64,000 bases of DNA, from contig NZ_CANLMB010000001.1 of NCBI RefSeq assembly GCF_947492365.1, positions 62,001-126,000 of the forward strand, written 5' to 3'. Positions within the stretch are counted from its first letter, which is position 1. Each line of letters opens with the position of its first letter. Shown piece after piece: positions 8,319 to 16,726 of the stretch. Made by a program: the position numbers and the translations under genes. The notes beneath the pieces were generated by a model. It did not search any database, was not told the DNA's origin, and saw only the letters and a program-made list of their open reading frames with translations. Origin of the DNA: an uncultured Erythrobacter sp. Its GTDB lineage: Bacteria; Pseudomonadota; Alphaproteobacteria; Sphingomonadales; Sphingomonadaceae.

Positions 8319-9562
8319 ACAGCGATGCCGCAGTGAACCCGCCGCGAAGCCGCCGCGGCGGTCCTTTGGCTATGCTCGGCGTGTTGTTCGCGGTGTGGAT
8401 CATGGGGCGTGTGGTTCTATGGGAAAGCCCTTTCCCGATCGAGCCAATGGACCTGCCCGGCGCCGAATTATTGCTGGCTGAGAGCAGTGCCAGCCACAAT
8501 GTGCCCGACCAGCGACAGGCAGTTGATGAAGGCGCAGAATTAGTAGCATTGCCAGCCTACGGGATTGCTAGTGATGCGCCGCTGACTTTGCCTGTCCAAC
8601 CCGGCCGAATTGCATCCGGGTGGCAATTGGCCCCGTTTTCGAATCAAGCGGCTCCGCGCGCAAGTGACAATGCTTTCATTCCATCAGATCGGCCAATGAA
8701 CAGCACGGTGGCAGGCGGCCATCAATTGCTGATGGCTGCGGCGTTTCGAGTGGATTGGGCGGTCGAGGCGGCGATGGCGCCAGTTCCGGGCTCTCGCTCT
8801 TCCGGATTGGCCTACGCACCTTCCCGGCGCGCCTCTGTCGATGCAGCGCCGCTCCCGTTCTCGCCGCCCTTCGTCGAAGGCGGGCCCGAGCTTGATCGTT
8901 GGTCGCTCGATATGTTTGCTTACTACCGGCAAGGGTCCAATTCCTCGCTGATTTCGCAAGGACGCGCTCCGCTTTACGGAGCGAGTCAGGTGAGCGCCAA
9001 TCTGCAATATCGCATCGCCCCGCGATCAGGGCATGATCCGCGCGCCTATCTGCGGGCCTATCGCGCGCTTGTGACAGGCGGTGAGAGCGAGATTGCCGCC
9101 GGTTTCTCGGCGCGGCCTGTGCCAGCAATACCCGTGCGGCTCGCAGCCGAGATGCGTGTGACCGATAATGTTTTTGGTGTCGTGCGACGTCCTGCTGCCT
9201 ATGCGGTTACAGAGATTGCGCCGGTAGTCCTGCCGCTTGATTTCCGGATCGAAGCCTATGGCAGCGCTGGCTATGTCGGAGGACGAGGCGCGACCCCGTT
9301 TGCCGACGGACAGGTTGCGCTGACCCGCGAACTGGTGCGCTTTAACGGACCAGGGGCGCAACCCATTCGCTTCAGCCTGGGCGGCGGCGCATGGGGCGGC
9401 GCGCAGGAAGATGCGAGCCGCGTGGATGTCGGCCCGACCATGCGCGTTGATCTGTCCGTCGGCCAAGTGCCCGCGCGGCTTTCGGTCGATTGGCGCGAGC
9501 AGGTGGCCGGTGATGCAGCGCCGGCTTCGGGCGTGGCGGCAACCCTCTCGACCCGCTTCTGA
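8315..9562 (+). CDS. unknown envelope protein coupled to NfrB-like gene
   Basis: A 415-residue protein I do not recognise. It begins with a basic stretch (PPRSRRGG) and a single hydrophobic segment near residues 18-38, then a long polar Pro/Ser/Ala-rich part, then from about residue 210 a series of short amphipathic segments (LQYRIAPR..., VRLAAEMRVTDNVFGV..., LDFRIEAYGSAGYVG...) ending ATLSTRF. The second half looks like outer-membrane beta strands with a terminal Phe. The ATG overlaps the glycosyltransferase stop (ATGA), so they probably act together. By context it may be an NfrA-C-like partner in glycan export, but that is inference; sequence similarity was not tested. Confidence 0.65.
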   Translation: MNSDAAVNPPRSRRGGPLAMLGVLFAVWIMGRVVLWESPFPIEPMDLPGAELLLAESSASHNVPDQRQAVDEGAELVALPAYGIASDAPLTLPVQPGRIASGWQLAPFSNQAAPRASDNAFIPSDRPMNSTVAGGHQLLMAAAFRVDWAVEAAMAPVPGSRSSGLAYAPSRRASVDAAPLPFSPPFVEGGPELDRWSLDMFAYYRQGSNSSLISQGRAPLYGASQVSANLQYRIAPRSGHDPRAYLRAYRALVTGGESEIAAGFSARPVPAIPVRLAAEMRVTDNVFGVVRRPAAYAVTEIAPVVLPLDFRIEAYGSAGYVGGRGATPFADGQVALTRELVRFNGPGAQPIRFSLGGGAWGGAQEDASRVDVGPTMRVDLSVGQVPARLSVDWREQVAGDAAPASGVAATLSTRF

Positions 9563-9653
9563 TCCGTTCTTGAGGCACTTGGCCCTTCTAGATGCGGGGA
9601 TCGGCGCTTTGTGTGCCTTCCAACACTGGCGCGGCTAGGCTAATCGCATTGGC

Positions 9654-10568
9654 ATGGATGTTTACCTGCCCATTGCGAATCTCTCGGTGAACGGGCTGTT
9701 CATCGTCCTGCTGGGCGGGTTGACGGGTATCCTATCGGGGCTTTTCGGCGTTGGCGGCGGGTTTCTGACTACACCTCTGCTGATCTTTTACGGCATCCCT
9801 CCCACCGTTGCCGCTGCTTCGGCCGCGACGCAGGTGACCGGCGCAAGCGTTTCGGGCGTGATCGCGCATGGCAAGCGTAAGGGCGTCGATTACCGGATGG
9901 GATTGGTCATGGTCGGCGGCGGCGTTGTCGGCGCGCTGTTGGGGGCCGTTCTGTTCCGGCTGCTGCAATCATGGGGGCAGATCGATGTCGTGATCGGTGT
10001 GCTTTATGTGGTCATGCTTGGCACGATTGGCACGTTGATGATGCGCGAAGCGCTCGAAGCGATGTCACCGGGGACGGTACAGGGGGACGTTCGTCCGCGC
10101 AAACGCCGTCATCATCCGCTTATTGCAGGCTTGCCGTTCCGCACGCGCTTTTACGCATCGGGCCTCTATATCTCCCCCCTCGCGCCGCTGATACTGGGCG
10201 TGATTGTCGGCATTCTGACCATGCTGATGGGAGTTGGCGGCGGCTTCATTCTGGTCCCTGCGATGCTCTATCTGCTGGGTATGAGCGGCAAGGTCGTTGT
10301 CGGCACCTCGCTGTTCCAGATCCTGTTCGTGACTATGGTGACGACGATGACCCACGCGTTGACGACCAAGGCGGTCGACATCGTGCTTGCCGGTCTGTTG
10401 CTGCTCGGCTCGGTGCTGGGCGCGCAATTCGGCACGCAGATCGCGATGAAGGCGCGGCCCGAGGTTTTGCGGCTGGTGCTTGCAGCCATCGTCATTCTGG
10501 TGGCGCTCAGGATGCTGTACGGATTGGGCGTTCAGCCTGACGAGATTTATACGGTCAGTCCGCTGTGA
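9654..10568 (+). CDS. TauE/SafE-family sulfite exporter-like permease
   Basis: A 304-residue inner-membrane protein with about eight helices in two homologous halves, each opening with a Gly-rich helix (GLTGILSGLFGVGGGFLTTPLLIFYGI near residue 22; VGILTMLMGVGGGFILVPAMLYLLG near 185), the hallmark of the TauE/SafE (DUF81) family. Members export sulfite, sulfoacetate or other small organosulfur anions. An insert of basic residues (RPRKRRHH) marks the central cytoplasmic loop. Its stop codon overlaps the start of the next gene by four bases; the same pairing with a TIGR02186 protein recurs in alphaproteobacteria. Substrate not determinable from the sequence. Confidence 0.88.
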   Translation: MDVYLPIANLSVNGLFIVLLGGLTGILSGLFGVGGGFLTTPLLIFYGIPPTVAAASAATQVTGASVSGVIAHGKRKGVDYRMGLVMVGGGVVGALLGAVLFRLLQSWGQIDVVIGVLYVVMLGTIGTLMMREALEAMSPGTVQGDVRPRKRRHHPLIAGLPFRTRFYASGLYISPLAPLILGVIVGILTMLMGVGGGFILVPAMLYLLGMSGKVVVGTSLFQILFVTMVTTMTHALTTKAVDIVLAGLLLLGSVLGAQFGTQIAMKARPEVLRLVLAAIVILVALRMLYGLGVQPDEIYTVSPL

Positions 10569-11329
10569 GGCGCTGGCTGGCTCCGCTCGCACTGCTTGCC
10601 GTAGCGCCTGTCTTGATGGGCCAGCGTGAGCCGATATTGGTGCCTGAAGTCAGTCAGGATCGCGTCGAAGTGCGGCAGGGCTTCACCGGCGCAAATCTGC
10701 TGCTTTACGGCGCGGTGATCGATCCGGCTGGGGCGGCAAGCAACACGCAATACGACATTGTCGTTGTGCTGAAAGGCCCGACCGAGCCGATCCGTCTGCG
10801 TGAGAAGGACCGGATTGCGGGTATCTGGATGAATGCAGGATCGACCGATTTCCGCTCTGCGCCTTCCTTCTTCGCGGTCGCCTCCTCCAGCCCGATTGAG
10901 GAGATCGTCGACCCGCGCACCGCCGCGATTTACGAGCTTGGCACCGAGTTTATCCAGCTCAGCCCAACCGGCCAGATCGAGCCGGAAGAGCAGTCGCGTT
11001 ACGCCCGCGGGCTGGTTGAAACCCGCGAACGCGCAGGCCTGTATAAAGAGGAAGCGGGCGGCGTGCGGATCAGTGAAGGGGTGCTTTATCAGGCGCGCAT
11101 CGCGCTTCCCTCAAACGTGACCACCGGCGAATACACCGCCGAAACCTTTGCCATCGCCAATGGCCGCGTTCTCGCCAGTGCGACCGCCGATATCGAGGTC
11201 GTGAAGGTCGGACTCGAAGGATCGGTGGTCTATTTCGCCAACCGTTTTGCGCTGTTTTACGGGCTCGGAGCGATCCTCTTGTCGGTTTCGATGGGTTGGA
11301 TGGCCGGACGATTCTTCGCAAGGTCCTGA
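10565..11329 (+). CDS. TIGR02186-family membrane-anchored protein
   Basis: A 254-residue protein of the TIGR02186 type: signal peptide (RRWLAPLALLAVAPVLMG), a periplasmic beta-rich body with the characteristic segment GFTGANLLLYGAVIDP followed by DIVVVLKGPTEPIRLREKDR, and a C-terminal transmembrane helix (FALFYGLGAILLSVSMGWMAG). It starts with GTG overlapping the permease stop (GTGA). Family members sit beside TauE/SafE permeases and are thought to be accessory periplasmic subunits; the biochemical role is unknown. Assignment to the family is from motif memory and genomic pairing. Confidence 0.82.
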   Translation: MRRWLAPLALLAVAPVLMGQREPILVPEVSQDRVEVRQGFTGANLLLYGAVIDPAGAASNTQYDIVVVLKGPTEPIRLREKDRIAGIWMNAGSTDFRSAPSFFAVASSSPIEEIVDPRTAAIYELGTEFIQLSPTGQIEPEEQSRYARGLVETRERAGLYKEEAGGVRISEGVLYQARIALPSNVTTGEYTAETFAIANGRVLASATADIEVVKVGLEGSVVYFANRFALFYGLGAILLSVSMGWMAGRFFARS

Positions 11330-11470
11330 TTTTTAGCGATTTCGCTCAAATGTGCGATCAACATTGTTGACGCGATCTTAACCTCAATCCCGCAAAAGCC
11401 GGGGTGTCAAACACCGACCGGGTCGCGCGAGAACCCGGCGGGCACTCGATAGGGGTTAAGGAAGACTCAC

Positions 11471-13177
11471 ATGACCGATATGGGCAATCACAATTTCCCC
11501 GCCGCCGAAGGGGCTGAAAACGCGCCCGGTTCACGCGGCGGTTCACAGGGTGCTCCTCAGGCAGAAAAAGCTGCCGACAATGCCCGCCAGCCGATTGGTA
11601 TCGTGCTCGAAGTGTCGGGTGCGGGCTCGCAAATCGCGCTCGACATCCAGCGACTCAACGAATGTATGGGGGACACCGATCCCTCGATCATGCTGGCCGG
11701 ACAGGTTGGCAGCCAGATCAAGATCCGTGTTGGCAATGCGTGGCTGCTCGCCAATGTCCGCGATCAGCGCAAGGATAGGCGCAGCGAAAACGGCATCATC
11801 GCGCATATCGACTTTCTCGGCGAGGGCTCGGAAGAAAAGCTCACTGGCCGCATCCACGGGTTTAAGCGCGGTGTGACCCGCTATCCGGTGCCCGGCGCGA
11901 TGGTCTATCCCGCAACCACCAAAGACCTTGAACAAATCTACGCCAGCGATGGCCGCGCCAATATCACGATAGGCACGGTTTTCCCGACCAAGGATATCCG
12001 CGCGGGCCTTTATATCGATGCAATGCTGGGCAAGCACTTTGCGCTGCTGGGGTCGACCGGTACGGGTAAATCGACCAGTGCTGCGCTGATCCTTCACCGC
12101 ATCTGTCAGGCCGCACCCGAAGGCCACATCGTGATGATTGACCCTCACGGCGAGTATTCGGCCGCGTTTCGCCAAACGGGCCATATCCTCGACGTGTCGA
12201 ACCTCCAGATGCCCTATTGGCTGATGAATTTCGAGGAACATTGCGAGGTGCTGCTCACCAGCGATGGCAATGAGCGTCAGGTTGATGCCGATATTCTTGC
12301 CAAGTGTCTGCTGCATGCCCGTTCGAAAAACCGACTGGCCGAGAAGATGGGCAAGATCACGGTGGACTCGCCAATCCCCTATCTGCTCTCCGACCTTTCG
12401 ACCAAGATTCAGGACGAGATGGGCAAGCTCGACAAGGCGACCTCGTCAGCGCCCTATATGCGGATCAAGGGCAAGCTCGAAGAGATCAAGGCCGATCCGC
12501 GCTACCAGTTCATGTTCTCCGGCATGCTGGTCGGCGATACGATGGCCGACTTCATCTCCAAGGTTTTCCGCATGCCCGGCAATGGCAAGCCGATCTCGAT
12601 CATCGACGTTTCGGGCGTGCCGTCCGACATCACCTCGACGGTGGTCGCGGTGCTTTCACGGCTGGTGTTCGATTTTGCGATCTGGGGCCGCGAGGAACGC
12701 ACCCGTCCGATCCTGCTCGTGTGCGAAGAGGCGCACCGTTACGTTCCCAACGAGAAGAACTCGGACGGTTCTTCGGTTGCAAAGATCCTCAGCCGGATTG
12801 CCAAGGAGGGCCGTAAATACGGCATCTCGCTCGGCCTGATTACCCAGCGTCCGTCCGACCTTGCCGAAGGCGTGCTGTCGCAATGCGGCACGATCCTGTC
12901 GATGCGCCTCAACAATGACCGAGATCAGGCATTCGTGAAGGCCGCCATGCCCGAGGGCGCGCGCGGCTTCCTCGATTCCATCCCGGCCTTGCGCAACCGC
13001 GAGGTGATCATCTGCGGCGAAGGTGTCGCAATCCCTATCCGCGTGAACTTTGACAATCTCGAAGAGCACAAGCGCCCGGCCTCCGAAGATCCGAGCTTTG
13101 CCGATCTGTGGCAGCAAGGCGGCGGCGAAGAAGAGATCGTCGATCGCGTTGTGCTGCGCTGGCGTTCGCAGGGTTGA
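11471..13177 (+). CDS. HerA-type DUF87 ATPase
   Basis: A 568-residue FtsK/HerA-clade ATPase. An N-terminal beta-barrel (HAS-barrel-like, residues about 35-150) precedes the P-loop GSTGTGKS at 194-201; the Walker B acidic pair is in LLVCEEAHRY (Glu419-Glu420), and an RNR/arginine-finger region lies near the C-terminus (RLNNDRDQAF). HerA hexamers translocate DNA, usually with a nuclease such as NurA, which is not present here. The ATG at 11471 follows GGAAG. The gene converges with the membrane-protein/TIR operon, leaving only nine bases. Solitary HerA genes are common in this group, so DNA repair or chromosome handling is as likely as defence. Confidence 0.87.
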   Translation: MTDMGNHNFPAAEGAENAPGSRGGSQGAPQAEKAADNARQPIGIVLEVSGAGSQIALDIQRLNECMGDTDPSIMLAGQVGSQIKIRVGNAWLLANVRDQRKDRRSENGIIAHIDFLGEGSEEKLTGRIHGFKRGVTRYPVPGAMVYPATTKDLEQIYASDGRANITIGTVFPTKDIRAGLYIDAMLGKHFALLGSTGTGKSTSAALILHRICQAAPEGHIVMIDPHGEYSAAFRQTGHILDVSNLQMPYWLMNFEEHCEVLLTSDGNERQVDADILAKCLLHARSKNRLAEKMGKITVDSPIPYLLSDLSTKIQDEMGKLDKATSSAPYMRIKGKLEEIKADPRYQFMFSGMLVGDTMADFISKVFRMPGNGKPISIIDVSGVPSDITSTVVAVLSRLVFDFAIWGREERTRPILLVCEEAHRYVPNEKNSDGSSVAKILSRIAKEGRKYGISLGLITQRPSDLAEGVLSQCGTILSMRLNNDRDQAFVKAAMPEGARGFLDSIPALRNREVIICGEGVAIPIRVNFDNLEEHKRPASEDPSFADLWQQGGGEEEIVDRVVLRWRSQG

Positions 13178-13186
13178 TTCAGCCCG

Positions 13187-13963
13187 CTATTCCGCTCCGC
13201 TAATATAGGCGCCGGTCAACAGCGCGCGCGGCTCTTCCTGAGGCTGCGCGCGGATCGCGCTGACCAGTTCGATTGCCATTTCGCAGGCGAGCGGTGCGCC
13301 GATACTCGCTGGGTCAGCCTCGCCGAAAGCCACCGCGATCTGTTCTTCGTTGAGTCCCTTCTCGCGCATCGTTGCGACCAAGGCCTGCCAATGCGCCGGG
13401 GTTAGTCCCAGCCGCAATTGCTGGTTCGTGCGGCCTGCCTTGATCGCGGCAAAGCGCGCTGCGACAATCTCACCACCGGCGATGTCGAAGCTCTCGGGCA
13501 AAGGCTCTTCCTGCGCTTCGCCCTTGGCATAGGCCGCGCAGGCATATTCGTCATGCGCCCGCAGCTCTTCCAAGAAGGTCTGTTGCAGCGCCATCACGTG
13601 ATCGAGGCTTTCGATCGGGGCGGCGGCAAAGTCGCGGTCGTGGCTGGCGAAGAAGTTAAGCGCCCACAGATTGGCCGCGATCAGCACTCTGTTCTCACCG
13701 CCCGGACCGCGCGCGGCTCTGCCCAATGTCTCGGTCAGATCGTCATAGGCGCGAGGGAAATCGGTCTGGAGCTGCTCAAGCAACACTTCATTGCCGGGAT
13801 AGGCCTCCATCTGGGCGACGACTTCGTTCTCCACCGCCTTGCCGGGAATGAGAAGGTTGTCGAACCCGCCAGCCCACCAGGCTCGCACCACCAGCGATAC
13901 GACAAGCGTGATTATGACCATGCCGACCATACCGCTGGCATGCTGCTGTTTCAGAAAACCCAT
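13187..13963 (-). CDS. unknown membrane-anchored periplasmic protein
   Basis: A 258-residue protein not recognised. One N-terminal hydrophobic helix (residues about 12-32, MVGMVIITLVVSLVVRAWWAGG) without a cleavage site suggests a signal anchor with the rest in the periplasm. The body is mainly helical and acidic, with two cysteines (in DEYACAAYAKG and PLACEMAIEL) that could form a disulfide. It starts 24 bases after the stop of the TIR receptor gene on the same strand, so it is probably the last gene of the queE operon and may work with the receptor's periplasmic domain. No function is claimed. Confidence 0.72.
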   Translation of the reverse strand: MGFLKQQHASGMVGMVIITLVVSLVVRAWWAGGFDNLLIPGKAVENEVVAQMEAYPGNEVLLEQLQTDFPRAYDDLTETLGRAARGPGGENRVLIAANLWALNFFASHDRDFAAAPIESLDHVMALQQTFLEELRAHDEYACAAYAKGEAQEEPLPESFDIAGGEIVAARFAAIKAGRTNQQLRLGLTPAHWQALVATMREKGLNEEQIAVAFGEADPASIGAPLACEMAIELVSAIRAQPQEEPRALLTGAYISGAE

Positions 13964-13987
13964 AGATTTCGACCCGAGCTCTTATTG

Positions 13988-15784
13988 TTAGTTGCGTGCG
14001 ATTTCGCGTCCCAGCAGCGCGTCAAAGCTCTCGATCTCGGTCCAATTGGTCGCGCCGGGATCGTAGCTGAGATTGTAGAGCGGGCGCATCCCGCCGGCAG
14101 TGCCGCTGTTCTGGCCCCAATTCTCGCCATCGCCGGGGAAGGTGATCTCTCCCGTCACCCCGTTGAAGCGTTGACCGCGCAGGATCGCAACAAGCTCTTC
14201 TGCACGCACTTCGCCTTCGATCTGGGTGATTGCCTGCTTGACGACGAGGCCGCTATCATAGGCAACTGCCTCTTGTCTGAGTGCAGGCGTCAGCACGCCG
14301 AACTCTTGCTGGAACCGGCGCGAATCGGGAAGGGCGCGGGTGTCAGCGGGGCTGCGATAGACGTCGGTCATATCGAACAGGCGGGTGTGCTGGACCGGCA
14401 ATTCTGCGCTGATATCGCGCACTGCCTTACTGGTGTTCCATCCGCCGAGCAGAGCGGCTCTACGCGGCTGTCCGGCACCATAGAAGTTCTCGACCAGATC
14501 CTTGTAATCGCTGCTCAGCCCAACAACGACCACCATCTTGTTCTGGTCGAACAGGCCGCTGCGCTGCGGACTGGAGAACGAGTCCATGATCGAGCCGCGC
14601 GTATAGGAGATGCTGCGCACGCGGTTCTGGTCCGACCATTCGCGCCATTGCGGCAGGCGCTCGGTAATGCGGCGGAAGAACAGCTGGCCGTAGGTGGTTT
14701 CATTCGGGTCGGTGTTCTTCTCATAGGCGAGCACCAGTTCGACCCCGCTTGCGACGGTGTTCTGGGCGAGCCGCGCGAATTGCTCTGCGCGCTCATCCAC
14801 GCCCGATCCGACGCGGAACAGCGGCAAGTTGCTATCGTCCCAGCCAATATCCTGGCGCGATGCGGCGGTGGTCAGCACGATGGCCGGATTGCGCCCGCTA
14901 TTCTCGACCACTTCGAGAACTTGCGGGGTAAACTCTGTGATCGAGGGACCGACAATGGCAACCACATTGCGTTCGGCCAGATAGGTCTTGAGCCGCTCAA
15001 TCAGTTCGGGGGCCTCGCGCGCCTTCATCGCATCGAGTGAAGCCGAAAGCTCTACCACCATCACCTGCGGCATGTCGTTGAAGGCCGCGTCGAGACCGCG
15101 CGCCTGATCGAGTCCGAAGCTCTCATTAGGATAGATGCCGAGCACAACCGGCGTCATGTCTTCAGGATCATCGGGTGCGGTGATCGAGCCGCCGCCGAAC
15201 AGCTGGAGTGCAAGCACACCGGCGACCAGAAGCCCGAAGATGCTCGCCGCAGCAGGCCAGTAGCGCTTCCACACGGGCGGTGCGGATTTGCTCTCCGCGG
15301 CGGGCGCGGGCGTAGGCGAGGGAGCCGCAGTTGCAGTCGCCGCACGCGACAGGGCCTGCGCCAGCGGATCATCAGGAGAGGGCGTGCCTTCGCCTTCGCC
15401 CGCTTGTTTGCGCACACTGTCGAGAAACTCGGGCCAATTGATGCTGTTGGTGGGGTTGTCGCCGCCATCCTGCAATTCGGCCGCTTGGATCCGGCGGAAA
15501 CCGCGCGGGATCGTCACCGGATCGATTGTGATCGGCACCAGCGTATCCGCCTCGACGCCGTCCTCTGCCTCTTCCTTGACCCAGCGGCTGTCGATCGAAT
15601 GCTTCGACCAGACCACGATAATGGCCTTCGATTTCTTGATCGCCTTGTCGATGACGTGATCGAACTCTTCGCCTGCGCGAATGTCGCGGTCCCACCAGAC
15701 CGAGTAGCCCTCAGCCTCAAGCCCTTTGGCTATATGATTTACGCGCTCACGGTCTGACCGTGAGTAGCTAATGAAGATATCCAT
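13988..15784 (-). CDS. TIR-domain receptor with periplasmic binding domain
   Basis: A 598-residue fusion. Residues 1-135 form a TIR domain: MDIFISYSRSDRE (box 1), YSVWWDRDIRAGEEF, and SRWVKEEAEDG, in which Glu72 matches the catalytic Glu of NAD-cleaving TIRs. A Pro/Ala-rich linker and one transmembrane helix (about 176-196) follow. Residues about 203-585 resemble a type-I periplasmic binding protein of the branched-chain amino-acid family (VVLGIYPNESFG..., VAIVGPSITEF, late FNGVTGEITFPGDGENWG). The inferred topology is cytoplasmic TIR and periplasmic sensor. I chose the ATG at 15784 (AAGG just upstream) over a GTG at 15805. It lies between queE and the anchored unknown, 20 and 24 bases apart. 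Confidence 0.88.
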   Translation of the reverse strand: MDIFISYSRSDRERVNHIAKGLEAEGYSVWWDRDIRAGEEFDHVIDKAIKKSKAIIVVWSKHSIDSRWVKEEAEDGVEADTLVPITIDPVTIPRGFRRIQAAELQDGGDNPTNSINWPEFLDSVRKQAGEGEGTPSPDDPLAQALSRAATATAAPSPTPAPAAESKSAPPVWKRYWPAAASIFGLLVAGVLALQLFGGGSITAPDDPEDMTPVVLGIYPNESFGLDQARGLDAAFNDMPQVMVVELSASLDAMKAREAPELIERLKTYLAERNVVAIVGPSITEFTPQVLEVVENSGRNPAIVLTTAASRQDIGWDDSNLPLFRVGSGVDERAEQFARLAQNTVASGVELVLAYEKNTDPNETTYGQLFFRRITERLPQWREWSDQNRVRSISYTRGSIMDSFSSPQRSGLFDQNKMVVVVGLSSDYKDLVENFYGAGQPRRAALLGGWNTSKAVRDISAELPVQHTRLFDMTDVYRSPADTRALPDSRRFQQEFGVLTPALRQEAVAYDSGLVVKQAITQIEGEVRAEELVAILRGQRFNGVTGEITFPGDGENWGQNSGTAGGMRPLYNLSYDPGATNWTEIESFDALLGREIARN

Positions 15785-15804
15785 ACCTTGCCCCCGGATG
15801 AACA

Positions 15805-16551
15805 CTATGTCGCGCGCATGTCTCCGTAAAGATGAATGTGCAATCTATCAGACATACGCAGTCCATTTTCGAGACACACAGGCGCGAGCCATTGCTGACG
15901 ATCGCGCAGAATCTCGCTCGATGTGCCCTCCGCCATCAGGAAGACCCGTTCCTTGTTAAGCCGGTATGTGGCGATCAGGTCTAGCACTTCACCGACATCC
16001 TCGCGCGCGGCGATCACGAACTTGAAGTATGCGCGCGGATCGGCGGCGAAGTGGTCGAGTCGGTCAGGAATCAGCGCCAGTTCGGCGGCATTGCCCGAAT
16101 GCGCAAGTTTGGGGCTGACGTTGAACTGGTCGATCCGTATGTCAAGCCGCGCGGGCGGCTTCACCGTCCCGTTGGTTTCGATCTCGATATTCATGCCCGG
16201 ACTGATGTCTGACAGATGCTCGAGCATCTCGCTTAGCGCACCCGCCTGCAACATCGGCTCCCCGCCGGTGATGACGAGGCGCTCTTGACCCAGCTCCGCG
16301 ATCCGGCTTGCCGCGTCCCACACTTCGAGCGAGACCTGGTTGGCCTTGCGCGCGTAGGTCACGCCGCCCCGATGCGGGCGCTCGTCATCGTCGAAGTGCC
16401 ATGTGTAGGGCGTGTCGCACCAAGTGCAGGCGAGGTTGCAGCGCGAGGTGCGGATGAAGGCGACAGGCTTGCCGGTGCTTGCGCCTTCGCCTTGCAGCGC
16501 GGCGAAGATCTCGGGCTCCCCATGGTCGTCGGTGGCGAGAATCAGCGCCAT
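15805..16551 (-). CDS. queE: 7-carboxy-7-deazaguanine synthase QueE
   Basis: A 248-residue radical SAM enzyme that contracts 6-carboxytetrahydropterin to 7-carboxy-7-deazaguanine in queuosine biosynthesis. The iron-sulfur ligands are in CNLACTWC (Cys38, Cys42, Cys45, CxxxCxxC), preceded by FAALQGEGASTGKP, the QueE substrate-binding signature, and followed by VITGGEPMLQ. Length is normal. The ATG at 16551 has AAAGGAT upstream. No other queuosine gene is adjacent. It is the first gene of a minus-strand run leading into the TIR receptor, which may simply share its promoter. 7-deazaguanine chemistry also serves DNA modification systems, but none is seen here. Confidence 0.92.
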   Translation of the reverse strand: MALILATDDHGEPEIFAALQGEGASTGKPVAFIRTSRCNLACTWCDTPYTWHFDDDERPHRGGVTYARKANQVSLEVWDAASRIAELGQERLVITGGEPMLQAGALSEMLEHLSDISPGMNIEIETNGTVKPPARLDIRIDQFNVSPKLAHSGNAAELALIPDRLDHFAADPRAYFKFVIAAREDVGEVLDLIATYRLNKERVFLMAEGTSSEILRDRQQWLAPVCLENGLRMSDRLHIHLYGDMRAT

Positions 16552-16726
16552 TCCAACATCCTTTGATTACAGAGCCTTACCCGAGACATGGACCGCATGT
16601 TACACGGTCTAGAAGGAAAAACCTGCGGCATTGCGCACAGCGCGCGGATTCGCGCTGCCAACGGGCCAAAAAGTTGCGCTGCAATGCTCATTGCGCCCTT
16701 GTCGCACACTGGGTGCAAGTAGGAAA

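Noticed and set aside
13418..15040. Plus-strand frame of 540 codons over the TIR/unknown genes
   Set aside because: The minus strand gives two proteins with recognisable domains and start sites; this frame spans both and has no domain.
16638..16657. Short hairpin CAGCGCG/CGCGCTG downstream of valS
   Set aside because: Seven-base stem with no U-run on the minus transcript; not enough to call a terminator.
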